This document shows positions 56,178-64,000 of a DNA stretch of 64,000 nt, one piece after another; position 1 is the stretch's first letter; each line of letters starts with the position of its first letter. Below the pieces are notes generated by a model that saw only the letters and a program-made list of their open reading frames with translations, was not told where the DNA came from and made no database searches. The stretch lies in assembly GCF_009834915.1 (NCBI RefSeq), contig NZ_WVHS01000002.1, forward strand, positions 1-64,000. The letters run 5' to 3'. Source of the stretch: Hufsiella ginkgonis. Lineage in GTDB: Bacteria; Bacteroidota; Bacteroidia; Sphingobacteriales; Sphingobacteriaceae. Both the position numbers and the translations under genes were made by a program.

Positions 56178-57233
56178 ATGAAATACGTACATGTATATAC
56201 GCTGTTCTTGATCTTTGTTTTTTGCGCTTCCTGTAAAGGGCAAAACAAAACAGGTCCCCCGAAAGGAAATACCAGGTCTGAAACCAAGGAGGTAACCACT
56301 TCCTATGGGCCCAATAGGATCGTTCGTACAATCAAGCAAGATAAAAAAGGCGATATTTGGATCGCTTCATGGGAGGGTATTTTTCGATATGACGGAAGAT
56401 CTTTTACCAATATTACCGGTAAAGTGAGCTCGGCCCGTTTTTTTTCTGTTTTAGAAGATAGCAAAGGCAACTTGTGGTTCGGCTCCATCGGTTCAGGTGT
56501 TTATTATTACGATGGGAAATCCTTTCAAAACTTCACTACCAGGGACGGACTTCTTAATAATGATGTCGGTAGTATTTATGAAGATAAAAAAGGCGATATC
56601 TGGTTCGGTGTTTTTGGAGGAGCAAGCCGGTACGATGGAAAATCCTTCCATAATTATATCATAAATGGAGATGGGATGAGTGAAGATCGGACAGGGAAAA
56701 CTTTTCCGTATAGACCCCCTTATGAAGTTAATTCTATTATAGAAGACGGCACTGGCAAATTTTGGTTTGCTACGAGGGGCAATACCTTCGTATACGACGG
56801 AAAAGCATTTACCGTTTTTACCCATGAGGATAAACCATTTAAGAATGTTCGTTCTATTATCGAAGATAATAAAGGCAATATCTGGCTTGGTGGACCTGAT
56901 GGTCTTTGGCGCTATGATGGCAATACATTTACCAATTTCACGCAGAAATTCATTGGCTACATCATCGAAGATAAAAAGGGCAATATTTGGACTAGTTCAG
57001 AAGGGGATAATAGCCGTGCCTGGGCGCTTTCCCGGTATGAGGGAAAGTCCTTGTCTGATAAAAAGCCCGCTGTAACCGAAATAAAGTCAAATGAAGGAAT
57101 GATTTTTGGGATCTTAGAAGCTTATGACGGAAGTATTTGGTTTGGCACTCTGAATGGTGTGTATAGTTATGATGGTAATGCCATTAGTGACTATAAAAGT
57201 AAGAGGTTAGGAAATAACTTTTATAGCCAATAA
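56178..57233 (+). CDS. Two-component-regulator-type beta-propeller lipoprotein
   Basis: 351 residues with a lipoprotein signal (VFCASC, Cys19). The mature protein is built from seven Reg_prop-like repeats, each G-x-I-W-x-G/A ... G-x-x-R-Y-D-G-K-S-F-T-N-F, e.g. GIFRYDGRSFTNIT and GLWRYDGNTFTNFT. In hybrid sensors such propellers are fused to kinase or AraC domains; here the propeller is free. It probably folds as one seven-bladed disc anchored to a membrane and binds a polysaccharide-type or other ligand, unproven. A decayed paralogue lies at 46803. Confidence 0.9.
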   Translation: MKYVHVYTLFLIFVFCASCKGQNKTGPPKGNTRSETKEVTTSYGPNRIVRTIKQDKKGDIWIASWEGIFRYDGRSFTNITGKVSSARFFSVLEDSKGNLWFGSIGSGVYYYDGKSFQNFTTRDGLLNNDVGSIYEDKKGDIWFGVFGGASRYDGKSFHNYIINGDGMSEDRTGKTFPYRPPYEVNSIIEDGTGKFWFATRGNTFVYDGKAFTVFTHEDKPFKNVRSIIEDNKGNIWLGGPDGLWRYDGNTFTNFTQKFIGYIIEDKKGNIWTSSEGDNSRAWALSRYEGKSLSDKKPAVTEIKSNEGMIFGILEAYDGSIWFGTLNGVYSYDGNAISDYKSKRLGNNFYSQ

Positions 57234-57303
57234 TTTAAATTAGCGAATCTACTTCAGCACCTGGTTTAGTCGCTCTAACAGATCCCGGATGACACTCTTG
57301 TAT

Positions 57304-58614
57304 TTAGTTGTCCATTAATCCTGCCGGTATTTTCCCGTCTGTTTTCGGAAATGCGATACCAAGAAGTTTCACCATGATGGGCGTCATGTCGCGCAGGTTC
57401 ATTTCTTCTATTACGGCGCCTTTGCGGATACCCGGGCCATGCGCTACCAGGCCGGTGCGAATATTCCTGGTGTCGGGAAAATGCCCGTGGGTACCGCCCT
57501 TGCCGGGTTTCACGGCATCGCCGGTGCCGGCCGCGCTGAATGAGGCGTCATGCTCCCCGGTAAGCGCGAACGCAACATTGGGGTTGTAGCCGCCTTTGTC
57601 TAGCTGTTCCTTGCTGATGATGCGGTAATATTGCTTCACACTGTCTGGCTGTGCTTCCAGCAGTGCTTTTACCTTATTGGCGGTAGTTTTGTCGGAAGGA
57701 TCTTTGAGGTACAGGTAAGCAGATCCGCCCACTGAATTGAACTGGGCTTTCCAGTCGCCTGTTTTCAGGTCATTGATCAAGCCGGCTTCTTTCAGCCATA
57801 CATTAGGTGAGATCGTCTTTTTCACATCATAGAACCCATGGTCGCCGCCGATGAGGAGTACCGTGCTTTCCCAGATGCCTGCTTCTTTCAACGCATCCAT
57901 GATAATGCCCGCGGCCGCATCCGCATCAGCTACCGCTTCCTGTACCCGGGCTCCGTAACGCCCCACAGCATGTGCCGCGCCGTCGACGGAGAATACGTGA
58001 ATGGTCATCAGTTCAGGTTTGCTTTTTTTTATTACATAAGCGGCGATCTTAGCGATGTTCTGATTTTTTCCGTGATCTATTTTGTCAACGCCGCCGAACA
58101 CTTCTTTTTTTACGACGGCATAGAACCCTTGCGGTAAAGTATACTGCTCGCGGACAGCGTCGCCCAGTCCGCCTATGTCAGGGATATTATAGTCTACAGG
58201 AGCATTGGCGGATACTGGCCAGTAGAGCGAAGCAACGGTCATGCCTTTTTCTTTCGCTGCTTTCCAGATGGTAGGTACATGGATGGAACTATCCTGCCAG
58301 TAAGGCTGTTGGGGAGCTCCATCGGGTGTGAACAGGTTGTTATAAAATATGCCATGCCTGGCTGGCTGTACGCCGGTAATGATCGTGGTATGCGAAGGGT
58401 AGGTCATAGAAGGAAATACACTGTTCACTCCTTTGGCATATGCCCCGTCTTTCATCAACGCATGCAGGTTTGGCGTTTGCCATCCGCTATCAAGGTAAAA
58501 ATCAGGACGAAATCCGTCGATGGTCAAAAAAATAACGTGTTTGGCGGGCTGTGCCAGGAGTTGCCCTGTTGTGATAAACAAGGCAAGCAATGCGATCGAT
58601 AGTTGTTTTTTCAT
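57304..58614 (-). CDS. Nucleotide pyrophosphatase/phosphodiesterase (NPP family), secreted
   Basis: 436 residues with a signal peptide (~1-21, QLSIALLALFITTGQLLAQ). Alkaline-phosphatase-superfamily sites: D33 in FLTIDGFRPDF, nucleophile T71 in SVFPSMTYPSHTTIITG, SVDGAAHAVGRYG, LIGGDHGF, and the late HGHFPDTRNIRTGLVAHGPG. It hydrolyses nucleotide or sugar-nucleotide phosphodiesters in the periplasm or outside. No -7 match stands out upstream. The DNA is again G+C-richer than the preceding patch. Confidence 0.94.
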   Translation of the reverse strand: MKKQLSIALLALFITTGQLLAQPAKHVIFLTIDGFRPDFYLDSGWQTPNLHALMKDGAYAKGVNSVFPSMTYPSHTTIITGVQPARHGIFYNNLFTPDGAPQQPYWQDSSIHVPTIWKAAKEKGMTVASLYWPVSANAPVDYNIPDIGGLGDAVREQYTLPQGFYAVVKKEVFGGVDKIDHGKNQNIAKIAAYVIKKSKPELMTIHVFSVDGAAHAVGRYGARVQEAVADADAAAGIIMDALKEAGIWESTVLLIGGDHGFYDVKKTISPNVWLKEAGLINDLKTGDWKAQFNSVGGSAYLYLKDPSDKTTANKVKALLEAQPDSVKQYYRIISKEQLDKGGYNPNVAFALTGEHDASFSAAGTGDAVKPGKGGTHGHFPDTRNIRTGLVAHGPGIRKGAVIEEMNLRDMTPIMVKLLGIAFPKTDGKIPAGLMDN

Positions 58615-58716
58615 GCTTCTTCCATACTGGTTTGCGGGAGTTTGGGTTCGATCCGTAAACCGGGATAAAGAACGGGGTAATGTGTTTGTGTTTTTGTTAA
58701 CTTTTTGTGATATTTC

Positions 58717-58759
58717 AATAACGAAAGAGCCCCGTCATCGACGAGGCTCTTTCGTTATT
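58717..58759 (-). terminator. Long hairpin downstream of the small GNAT-like gene
   Basis: A 15-base perfect stem (AATAACGAAAGAGCC and complement) with an inner CGTC/GACG. It lies between the stop of the 98-residue gene and the NPP start. The T-run is weak (TTATT), but the stem is strong. Confidence 0.68.
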
Positions 58760-58813
58760 GATCTTATATTCGGGCGTTGTCACGTCGCTGTTCTCCGCTG
58801 AGAATGCACGTAC

Positions 58814-59110
58814 TTATGCCACCGCTCTCTCCATGCCAGTGTCTATAGTTTCGGAGCCTGTTTCTAAAAGTGATTGGATTTCCGGACACTTGATGTATAC
58901 AAATAAGCCATTCTCAAAGGCAAATTTCCTAACGTGCAGGGAGAGCAGTGATATCGCATTGTTTCCTTGGTTAGCATCTGATACTTGAACCTGGTCGATC
59001 ATAATTGCGCTTATCCCGCAAAAAGTGAATGAAATGCGGGCGATTTCGTTCTTATCGGAGTACATCGTGCAGGTTCCGCGGGTGCTGGTTTCTTTGAATG
59101 TTATCTTCAT
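58814..59110 (-). CDS. Small GNAT-like protein (Acetyltransf_CG type), degenerate
   Basis: 98 residues, the length of the YidJ/Acetyltransf_CG group. The outline fits: RGTCTMYSDKNEIARISFTF, then IMIDQVQVSD (I-I-D-H-T-E-V in the family), then HVRKFAFENGLFVYIKCPEIQSLL. The usual CoA loop G-Q-G-x-G is replaced by NQGNNAI, so acetyl-CoA binding may be lost. The match is by eye and moderate. Monocistronic, with a strong hairpin behind it. Confidence 0.62.
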   Translation of the reverse strand: MKITFKETSTRGTCTMYSDKNEIARISFTFCGISAIMIDQVQVSDANQGNNAISLLSLHVRKFAFENGLFVYIKCPEIQSLLETGSETIDTGMERAVA

Positions 59111-59335
59111 GAGTTTAGTTAAGCTAATTCCTTTATGGGAACGCCGGTTATAAATGCAAACAGGATGCCAGAAAGACTGCAGCTCACGTCATCCCCCGGA
59201 TCCTGATCTATTCGTCATCCACGGTGTATTAACGGCGTGACGCCCTTGCCCGGACATACATAAAAACAAAAAAAGTGAAACCAGGATTTGCGAACGTGGT
59301 TTTATTGTTGATACGTACTTAAATCATTTACTACC

Positions 59336-59515
59336 ATGGCAAAATATTCGAAAAAGGCCGGCGAGAAAGTGGAAAAAGCCGTCCACGAAGAAAAGGAAGG
59401 CAAATTGAAAACGGGGAGCGGCAAGAAGGTCACCTCAAAAAAGCAGGCGATAGCGATCGGCTTATCTGAAGCCCGTAAAGAGGGAGCGAAAGTGCCTAAA
59501 AAGAAGGGGGATTAA
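59336..59515 (+). CDS. Small basic protein of the DUF6496 type
   Basis: 59 residues: MAKYSKKAGEKVEKAVHEE, then GKLKTGSGKKVTSKKQAIAIGLSEARKEGAKVPKK. The conserved block K-x-K-Q-A-I-A-I-G-L-S-E-A-R-x-x-G is that of small lysine-rich proteins found across bacteria, often filed as DUF6496. It is strongly basic and may bind nucleic acid, though no function is known. It is too short for most ORF cutoffs. Its stop is 18 bases from the stop of the convergent Lrp gene. Confidence 0.85.
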   Translation: MAKYSKKAGEKVEKAVHEEKEGKLKTGSGKKVTSKKQAIAIGLSEARKEGAKVPKKKGD

Positions 59516-59533
59516 ATATCCGCCTGGTTTATT

Positions 59534-59995
59534 TCAGATATTAATATTATACGAATTCTTGTTCTCGCACATCACAAACGTACTGTGTGTGCTTCCTATG
59601 CTTTTTACAGAACCTAGCTTATTAAATACAAAGTCCTGGTAATGTTTCATGTCTTTGGCATACACTTTCAGCAGGAAGTCGTAATCGCCGGAGATATTGT
59701 AGCATTCCACCACTTCGGCGAGGTGCAGGATATCGGTCACGAACTGGTGCCCGATACTTTTATCGTGCTGTTTAAGCCGGATATTACAAAAGACGATCAG
59801 CCCGTAGTTGAGCTTTTCCGCGTTAATTAATGCGATGTACTTTTTGATGTAGCCGTTCGCTTCCAGCCTTTTTACCCGTTCGAATACGGGAGATGGCGAA
59901 AGGTTTACCCTGCCGGCGAGCTCTTTAATGGTGAGATTTGAGTCTGCGCCCAGCAACCTCAGCAGCTGCAGATCTGTTTCATCAGGTCCTTCCAT
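59534..59995 (-). CDS. Lrp/AsnC-family transcriptional regulator
   Basis: 153 residues. The N-terminal HTH (DLQLLRLLGADSNLTIKELAGRVNLSPSPVFERVKRLEANGYIKKY) is followed by the RAM/AsnC effector domain (IRLKQHDKSIGHQF ... VVECYNISGDYDFLLKVYAKDMKHYQDF). It senses an amino acid or related small ligand and forms dimers to octamers. It is divergent from metE with 183 bases between, and each gene has an exact -7 box. Control of metE is likely from position. Confidence 0.94.
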   Translation of the reverse strand: MEGPDETDLQLLRLLGADSNLTIKELAGRVNLSPSPVFERVKRLEANGYIKKYIALINAEKLNYGLIVFCNIRLKQHDKSIGHQFVTDILHLAEVVECYNISGDYDFLLKVYAKDMKHYQDFVFNKLGSVKSIGSTHSTFVMCENKNSYNINI

Positions 59996-60032
59996 GGAAT
60001 AATTTTCTTTTAAAGTGATCTCAATCTGTTTA

Positions 60033-60040
60033 CAAAGGTA
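60033..60040 (-). promoter_or_regulatory. -7 box of the Lrp gene
   Basis: TACCTTTG on the minus strand is an exact TAnnTTTG, 37 bases before the ATG at 59995. Confidence 0.62.
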
Positions 60041-60117
60041 TAAAATTCTTCAGAGAAAGATTTCTTAGACTTTTATGCTGATTTTTTTAGTTAAAAAGGC
60101 GATATGATCTTATATTA

Positions 60118-60125
60118 TAGCTTTG
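60118..60125 (+). promoter_or_regulatory. -7 box of metE
   Basis: TAGCTTTG is an exact TAnnTTTG, leaving a ~50-base leader. No cobalamin or SAM riboswitch fits in that space; the divergent 77 bases to the Lrp promoter are the likely operator region. Confidence 0.62.
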
Positions 60126-60178
60126 CAGGGTATTTTAATCTTTCCATTTCAATGGATTAGGTACCTAAAACTGAAGAA

Positions 60179-62470
60179 ATGCTGACGCAAAACCTGGGCT
60201 ACCCGCGAATTGGTAGCCAAAGACAACTTAAAAAAGCCTGCGAACAATATTGGGCGGGCAAAATCGGGCAGGACGAATTAAACCGGGTCGCCCGTACCAT
60301 CAAGGAAGAAAACTGGCAAACACAACTGGATACCGGTATCGGCCTGATCCCGTGTAACGATTTTAGCTTCTATGACCAAACCCTGGATATGAGCCTGTTG
60401 CTGGGCGTTATCCCGCAGCGCTATTCGCCTGTATTGACGCAGGTGCCGGGCAACTCGGAGATCGATCTTTATTTTGCGATGGCTCGTGGCTACCAGAAAG
60501 ACGGGCTGGACATCACCGCGATGGAAATGACCAAGTGGCTGGATACCAACTATCATTATATCGTACCGGAGTTTAAGGCAGGCCAGGAGTTCGCCATTTC
60601 TTCTGAAAAAGTATTCGGTGAATACCAGGCGGCTAATAAACTGCTCGGGCAAAGAGCCAAACCGGTACTGCTTGGCCCCGTAAGTTACCTGTTGCTCGGC
60701 AAAGAAAAGGAGCAGGGATTTGAGCGTATAGATCTCATTAAGAAGCTGGTGCCGATTTATGTCGACATCATTAACCGTCTTAAACGCTTGGGCGCCGAAT
60801 GGGTCCAACTGGATGAGCCTTGCCTGGTGCTTGACCTTTCCGCAAAAGAAAAGGATGCGTTTAATTATGCCTACCACTGCATTGCTAACGGGGTAAGCGG
60901 GGTGAAGCTGCTGGTGGCCACTTATTTCGACGCCTTGCTGGACAATACGCAGCTTGCCGTTAACCTCCCGGTAAAAGCCCTGCACATAGATCTCGTACGC
61001 GCGCCCGAACAACTGGATGAAGTGCTGGCCTTAATTCCGCCTAACCTCCGGCTTTCGGTAGGTGTGGTAGACGGACGTAATGTCTGGAAGAACGATTACG
61101 TAAGATCTTTGAACCTGGTTAATAAAGCGGTTGAAAAGCTTGGCGCCGACCGGGTGATCATTGCGCCTTCCTGCTCATTGCTGCACTGCCCGATAGACCT
61201 GGAGCTGGAAACCGGGATAGACCCGGAGATCAGGAACTGGGTGGCTTTTGCCAGGCAGAAGCTGGATGAAATAGCGGAACTCGGGCAAATTACCCGCGGT
61301 AACACTGCGCTGCTCGACGCTAACAGGCGGGCGATGGAAAGCAGGCGTTCGTCGCAGAAAGTGCACAAACAAGCGGTAAAAAGCCGTGTTGCCGCCATCT
61401 CTGAAACCGATACCGCCCGTAAAAGCGCTTTCCCGGTACGCCAGGAACTACAGCATGAACGTTTTAATTTTCCGCTCTTTCCAACCACTACGATCGGGTC
61501 TTTTCCTCAAACGGAAGATATCCGGCAGTTACGTGCCAGGTTAAAAAAAGGCGACCTCACCATCGAACAATATGAGAAAGCTATTGAAGAGGCTACCATC
61601 GATGCCATCCGCTGGCAGGAAGAGATCGGGATCGATGTGCTGGTGCACGGCGAATTTGAGCGGAATGATATGGTGGAATATTTCGGCGAGCAGCTCGACG
61701 GGTTCCTGTTCACAAAGAACGGCTGGGTACAGAGCTACGGCAGCCGCTGTGTGAAGCCACCTGTTATTTACGGAGATGTGAGTCGTCCGCAAGACATGAC
61801 CGTACGCTGGACCAAATTTGCCGCCGCGCAAACCACCAGGGAAATGAAAGGCATGCTAACGGGCCCGGTAACTATCCTGCAGTGGTCGTTCGTGCGCGAC
61901 GACCAGCCCCGTGAAATAACCGCCAACCAGATCGCCCTGGCGATCCGTGATGAAGTGATGGCCCTGGAAGAGGCAGGTATCAGCATCATACAGATCGATG
62001 AAGCCGCTATCCGCGAAGGGTTACCGTTGCGTAAAGCCAAACGCCCGCATTACCTGGATTGGGCGGTACGGGCGTTCAGGATCACTGCGGGCGGGGTCAG
62101 GGACGAGACACAGATCCACACGCACATGTGCTACAGTGAATTTAATGATATCATCGAACACATCGCAGCCATGGACGCGGATGTGATCACGATCGAGACC
62201 TCGCGCTCGCAGATGGAGCTATTACAGGCGTTCGCTCATTTCGAGTACCCGAACGAGATCGGGCCGGGCGTGTACGACATCCACTCGCCGCGTGTGCCCG
62301 GCACCGGCGAAATGGTATCGCTCCTGGCCAGGGCGGCCGGCCTGCTGCCTGCACGCAACTTATGGGTGAACCCTGACTGTGGCCTCAAAACGCGTAAATG
62401 GCCGGAAACCAAAGCTGCGATAGTAAATATGGTGGCGGCGGCGAAACAAATAAGAGAACTGATCGGGTAG
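60179..62470 (+). CDS. metE: Cobalamin-independent methionine synthase
   Basis: 763 residues, full MetE length. Two barrel halves are joined near residue 400. The zinc ligands are visible in the C-terminal half: H649 and C651 in HTHMCYSEF and C734 in NPDCGLKTRKW, plus E in the IQIDEAAIREGLPLR region. It transfers methyl from 5-methyl-THF-triglutamate to homocysteine. It is followed by a hairpin and an MTHFR-like gene that could supply the methyl donor. Confidence 0.97.
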   Translation: MLTQNLGYPRIGSQRQLKKACEQYWAGKIGQDELNRVARTIKEENWQTQLDTGIGLIPCNDFSFYDQTLDMSLLLGVIPQRYSPVLTQVPGNSEIDLYFAMARGYQKDGLDITAMEMTKWLDTNYHYIVPEFKAGQEFAISSEKVFGEYQAANKLLGQRAKPVLLGPVSYLLLGKEKEQGFERIDLIKKLVPIYVDIINRLKRLGAEWVQLDEPCLVLDLSAKEKDAFNYAYHCIANGVSGVKLLVATYFDALLDNTQLAVNLPVKALHIDLVRAPEQLDEVLALIPPNLRLSVGVVDGRNVWKNDYVRSLNLVNKAVEKLGADRVIIAPSCSLLHCPIDLELETGIDPEIRNWVAFARQKLDEIAELGQITRGNTALLDANRRAMESRRSSQKVHKQAVKSRVAAISETDTARKSAFPVRQELQHERFNFPLFPTTTIGSFPQTEDIRQLRARLKKGDLTIEQYEKAIEEATIDAIRWQEEIGIDVLVHGEFERNDMVEYFGEQLDGFLFTKNGWVQSYGSRCVKPPVIYGDVSRPQDMTVRWTKFAAAQTTREMKGMLTGPVTILQWSFVRDDQPREITANQIALAIRDEVMALEEAGISIIQIDEAAIREGLPLRKAKRPHYLDWAVRAFRITAGGVRDETQIHTHMCYSEFNDIIEHIAAMDADVITIETSRSQMELLQAFAHFEYPNEIGPGVYDIHSPRVPGTGEMVSLLARAAGLLPARNLWVNPDCGLKTRKWPETKAAIVNMVAAAKQIRELIG

Positions 62471-62518
62471 CAGGAAATCCATGATATAAATAATATCTTA
62501 GGAACCTCGAAGAACGGC

Positions 62519-62543
62519 CGGCGGCCCCGATGTCGGGGCGCCG
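62519..62543 (+). other. Strong G+C hairpin between metE and the MTHFR-like gene
   Basis: CGG-GCCCCG pairs with CGGGGC-CCG around an ATGT loop (one bulge). No T-run follows, so it is not an ordinary terminator. It may separate or stabilise parts of a shared transcript. Confidence 0.48.
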
Positions 62544-62589
62544 ATAAACTATTGACGAATAGCTGTTTATAAGTAGTTCAAGTATTAAC

Positions 62590-63522
62590 ATGTTTTTAGA
62601 AAAGATAAAATCCGGGGAATCAGGCGTGTTGCTTTACGGCATTACCCCGCCAAAAGAGGAAACTGCTCCAGAGCGCGTTGCAGAGATCGCAAGGAAAACA
62701 ATTGAGCGCCTGGCCGCCTTAGACATTGATGCCCTGGTAGTATATGATGTGCAGGACGAGTCTGCCCGGACGCAAGAGGAACGGCCTTTCCCGTTTTTAA
62801 AAGCGCACGACCCGTTCGATTTTGCTTCCCGATATCTCGGTACTTTAAATGTTCCCAAGATCATTTACCGTCCTGCAGGCAAATTCTCGCCGGAAGAGCT
62901 CACCGCATGGCTGGAAGGGCTGCATCAGCATAATTTCTACCCTGTTTTTGTAGGCATACCGGCACCCGATTTCCCGGTAAAAACCAGCCTGGCAGAGGCT
63001 TACAAGATCTGGAGCAGCCACCGGGATACCTCCGTGATCGGGGCGGTAACCATCCCGGAACGGCATGCTGTGCTCAAAGACGAAGATGTACGGATGCTCG
63101 ACAAAATGAGCTGTGGCGTATCCTACTTTATTTCACAATGCGTGTTTAATGTCGGGTATGCAAAGGAGGTGATCGAGGCTTTGGCCAACAGCTGCCAGGC
63201 GCACGACAAAAAATTCCCGACAGTGATTTTTACCCTGACCGCCTGCGGATCGGCGAAGACGCTGCATTTTATGGAGTGGCTGGGCATCCATGTACCCGAT
63301 GAGCTGAAAGAAGACCTGAAAACATCCGATAATATTCTTCAGAAGTCAGTCAATGTTTGTCTCGGAATTGCATCGGAACTTACGGCCTTCTGTACGGAGC
63401 GTTCCATCCCCTTTGGCTTCAACATAGAAAGTGTTGCTATCCGCAAAGAAGAGATCGAAGCTTCCGTTCACATGGCCAATGAGATCGGCCAGATGCTGAA
63501 GACCCGGGGCGTGAGAAAATAG
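62590..63522 (+). CDS. Methylenetetrahydrofolate reductase-like protein
   Basis: 310 residues. A TIM-barrel of the MTHFR kind is suggested by YGITPPKEETAPERVAEIARKTIERL at the start, ALVVYDVQDESARTQEERPFPF, and FISQCVFNVGYAKEVIEAL (the Q of the folate/FAD side). The classic start F-E-F-F-P-P is replaced by Y-G-I-T-P-P, so the catalytic Glu is missing from its usual place. Next to metE a role in making methyl-THF is natural, but the enzyme may be a divergent relative with another job. Confidence 0.78.
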   Translation: MFLEKIKSGESGVLLYGITPPKEETAPERVAEIARKTIERLAALDIDALVVYDVQDESARTQEERPFPFLKAHDPFDFASRYLGTLNVPKIIYRPAGKFSPEELTAWLEGLHQHNFYPVFVGIPAPDFPVKTSLAEAYKIWSSHRDTSVIGAVTIPERHAVLKDEDVRMLDKMSCGVSYFISQCVFNVGYAKEVIEALANSCQAHDKKFPTVIFTLTACGSAKTLHFMEWLGIHVPDELKEDLKTSDNILQKSVNVCLGIASELTAFCTERSIPFGFNIESVAIRKEEIEASVHMANEIGQMLKTRGVRK

Positions 63523-63613
63523 CGGCGGCAGATGCCCTTAAGCCGATTTTTACGCCCGCCGTATGGAAATTACGCCGGTTAGTTATCCTTATTATGCGGT
63601 ATAAAAGCATAAT

Positions 63614-64000
63614 ATGAATAAACTCGACTTAAAAATAGCAATTCGCACTTTTCTGAACGGTAAATGGTATAACTTTTTAAACCTATCAGGGCTTGCCCTG
63701 GGCTTTGCGGCATTTATGTTTGTAGCGCTGTATGTCGACCACGAGACCGGCTACGATGAATGGAACCGAAACGTCGACCGTATTTTCCTGGTAGAAAGGG
63801 AAACGCCAAACGGGCCTTCGCCATATACTCCCGGTAAGCTTGCGGCGGCCGTCAAAAGTCAGTGCCCGGAAGTAGAAGAGACCGGGCGGATGAATACCGC
63901 ATTATTCCAGCTTCCCTTTTACACTTCAGCAGGAAGGTTCCTGGTAACGAAATGGGTGGGGGCCGATTATTCGATCGCCGGCATGCTGGGTATCAAACCC
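63614..64000 (+). CDS. ABC-transporter permease of the MacB/FtsX type, N-terminal part
   Basis: 129 codons are visible; the gene continues past the right edge. It opens NKLDLKIAIRTFLNGKWYNFLNLSGLALGFAAFMFVALYVDHETGYDEWN, a membrane helix followed by the D-x-x-H/N...R-I-F periplasmic start found in Bacteroidota MacB-like permeases with two FtsX domains. Such permeases drive extracytoplasmic work (lipoprotein, peptide or antibiotic handling). Its ATPase partner is not in view. Confidence 0.86.
   Translation, partial: MNKLDLKIAIRTFLNGKWYNFLNLSGLALGFAAFMFVALYVDHETGYDEWNRNVDRIFLVERETPNGPSPYTPGKLAAAVKSQCPEVEETGRMNTALFQLPFYTSAGRFLVTKWVGADYSIAGMLGIKP

Noticed and set aside
46467-57300. Prophage or integrative element at tRNA-Leu
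   Set aside because: No integrase, transposase or copy of the tRNA 3' end was found by reading.
59996-60178. SAM or cobalamin riboswitch before metE
   Set aside because: The exact -7 box leaves only about 50 bases of leader, too short for either, and no conserved core is seen.
60278-61012. 244-codon minus-strand frame inside metE
   Set aside because: Antisense shadow of a conserved enzyme.
1-64000. CRISPR array, rRNA operon or replication origin
   Set aside because: No regularly spaced direct repeats, no rRNA sequence and no DnaA-box cluster were seen.

Overview
The window is a chromosomal piece of a Bacteroidota genome, most likely a Chitinophagaceae-type member of the Chitinophagales. 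The evidence is the promoter style (-7 box TAnnTTTG, often within 20 bases of the start codon, with no Shine-Dalgarno run), cadherin-like/MBG surface repeats, a fused alpha/beta E1 dehydrogenase, BatA, DUF1573, DUF4199, DUF4442, bacterial GH3, LytS/LytTR pairs and TlpA-like lipoproteins. The species cannot be named from this sequence.

Layout. 1-3.7 kb: the 5' end of a giant repeat adhesin and two small genes, one like the cytoplasmic half of a FecR anti-sigma factor. 3.8-5.9 kb: an OmpR-type response regulator and its histidine kinase. 5.9-25.6 kb: housekeeping genes: aminotransferase, DUF1573 protein, fused E1 dehydrogenase, mnmD with a persulfide-dioxygenase/rhodanese protein, a Nei-like glycosylase, an M13 peptidase, valS, an orphan HsdR_N nuclease-fold protein divergent from holA, a 3-methyladenine glycosylase, DUF763, MmcQ and DUF2130 proteins, a small 2Fe-2S protein and ferritin. 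25.7-34 kb: small conserved genes, an MFS transporter, hemF, topA and mnmA. 34.2-46.5 kb: one long co-directional cluster: BatA protein, dihydroorotase-like protein, hypothetical, DUF4199, two GT2 glycosyltransferases, membrane protein, GH3, dxr, rseP, hscB, then tRNA-Leu(CAA) with its own terminator.

46.6-57.3 kb is an accessory, partly A+T-rich patch downstream of the tRNA. It holds a MITE-like inverted repeat, a decayed copy of a beta-propeller gene, two TlpA-type thioredoxin-fold proteins, a LytS/LytTR pair, a BlaI-like operator, a decayed AraC regulator next to a live AraC-SDR pair, and a membrane-embedded winged-helix factor. That factor is divergent from a broken small ORF and an intact seven-repeat propeller lipoprotein, with a 33-base near-perfect palindrome between them. 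57.3-63.5 kb holds a nucleotide pyrophosphatase-like enzyme, small genes, and a methionine module (Lrp regulator divergent from metE, followed by an MTHFR-like gene). An FtsX/MacB-type permease runs off the right edge.

The most unusual signals are: (1) a dihydroorotase-like protein missing most of its metal ligands; (2) the membrane winged-helix/propeller pair with its palindrome and an eroded propeller paralogue 9 kb away; (3) several families of short dispersed inverted repeats, one of which seems to have entered valS in frame; (4) unusually readable promoters, which correct several start codons.
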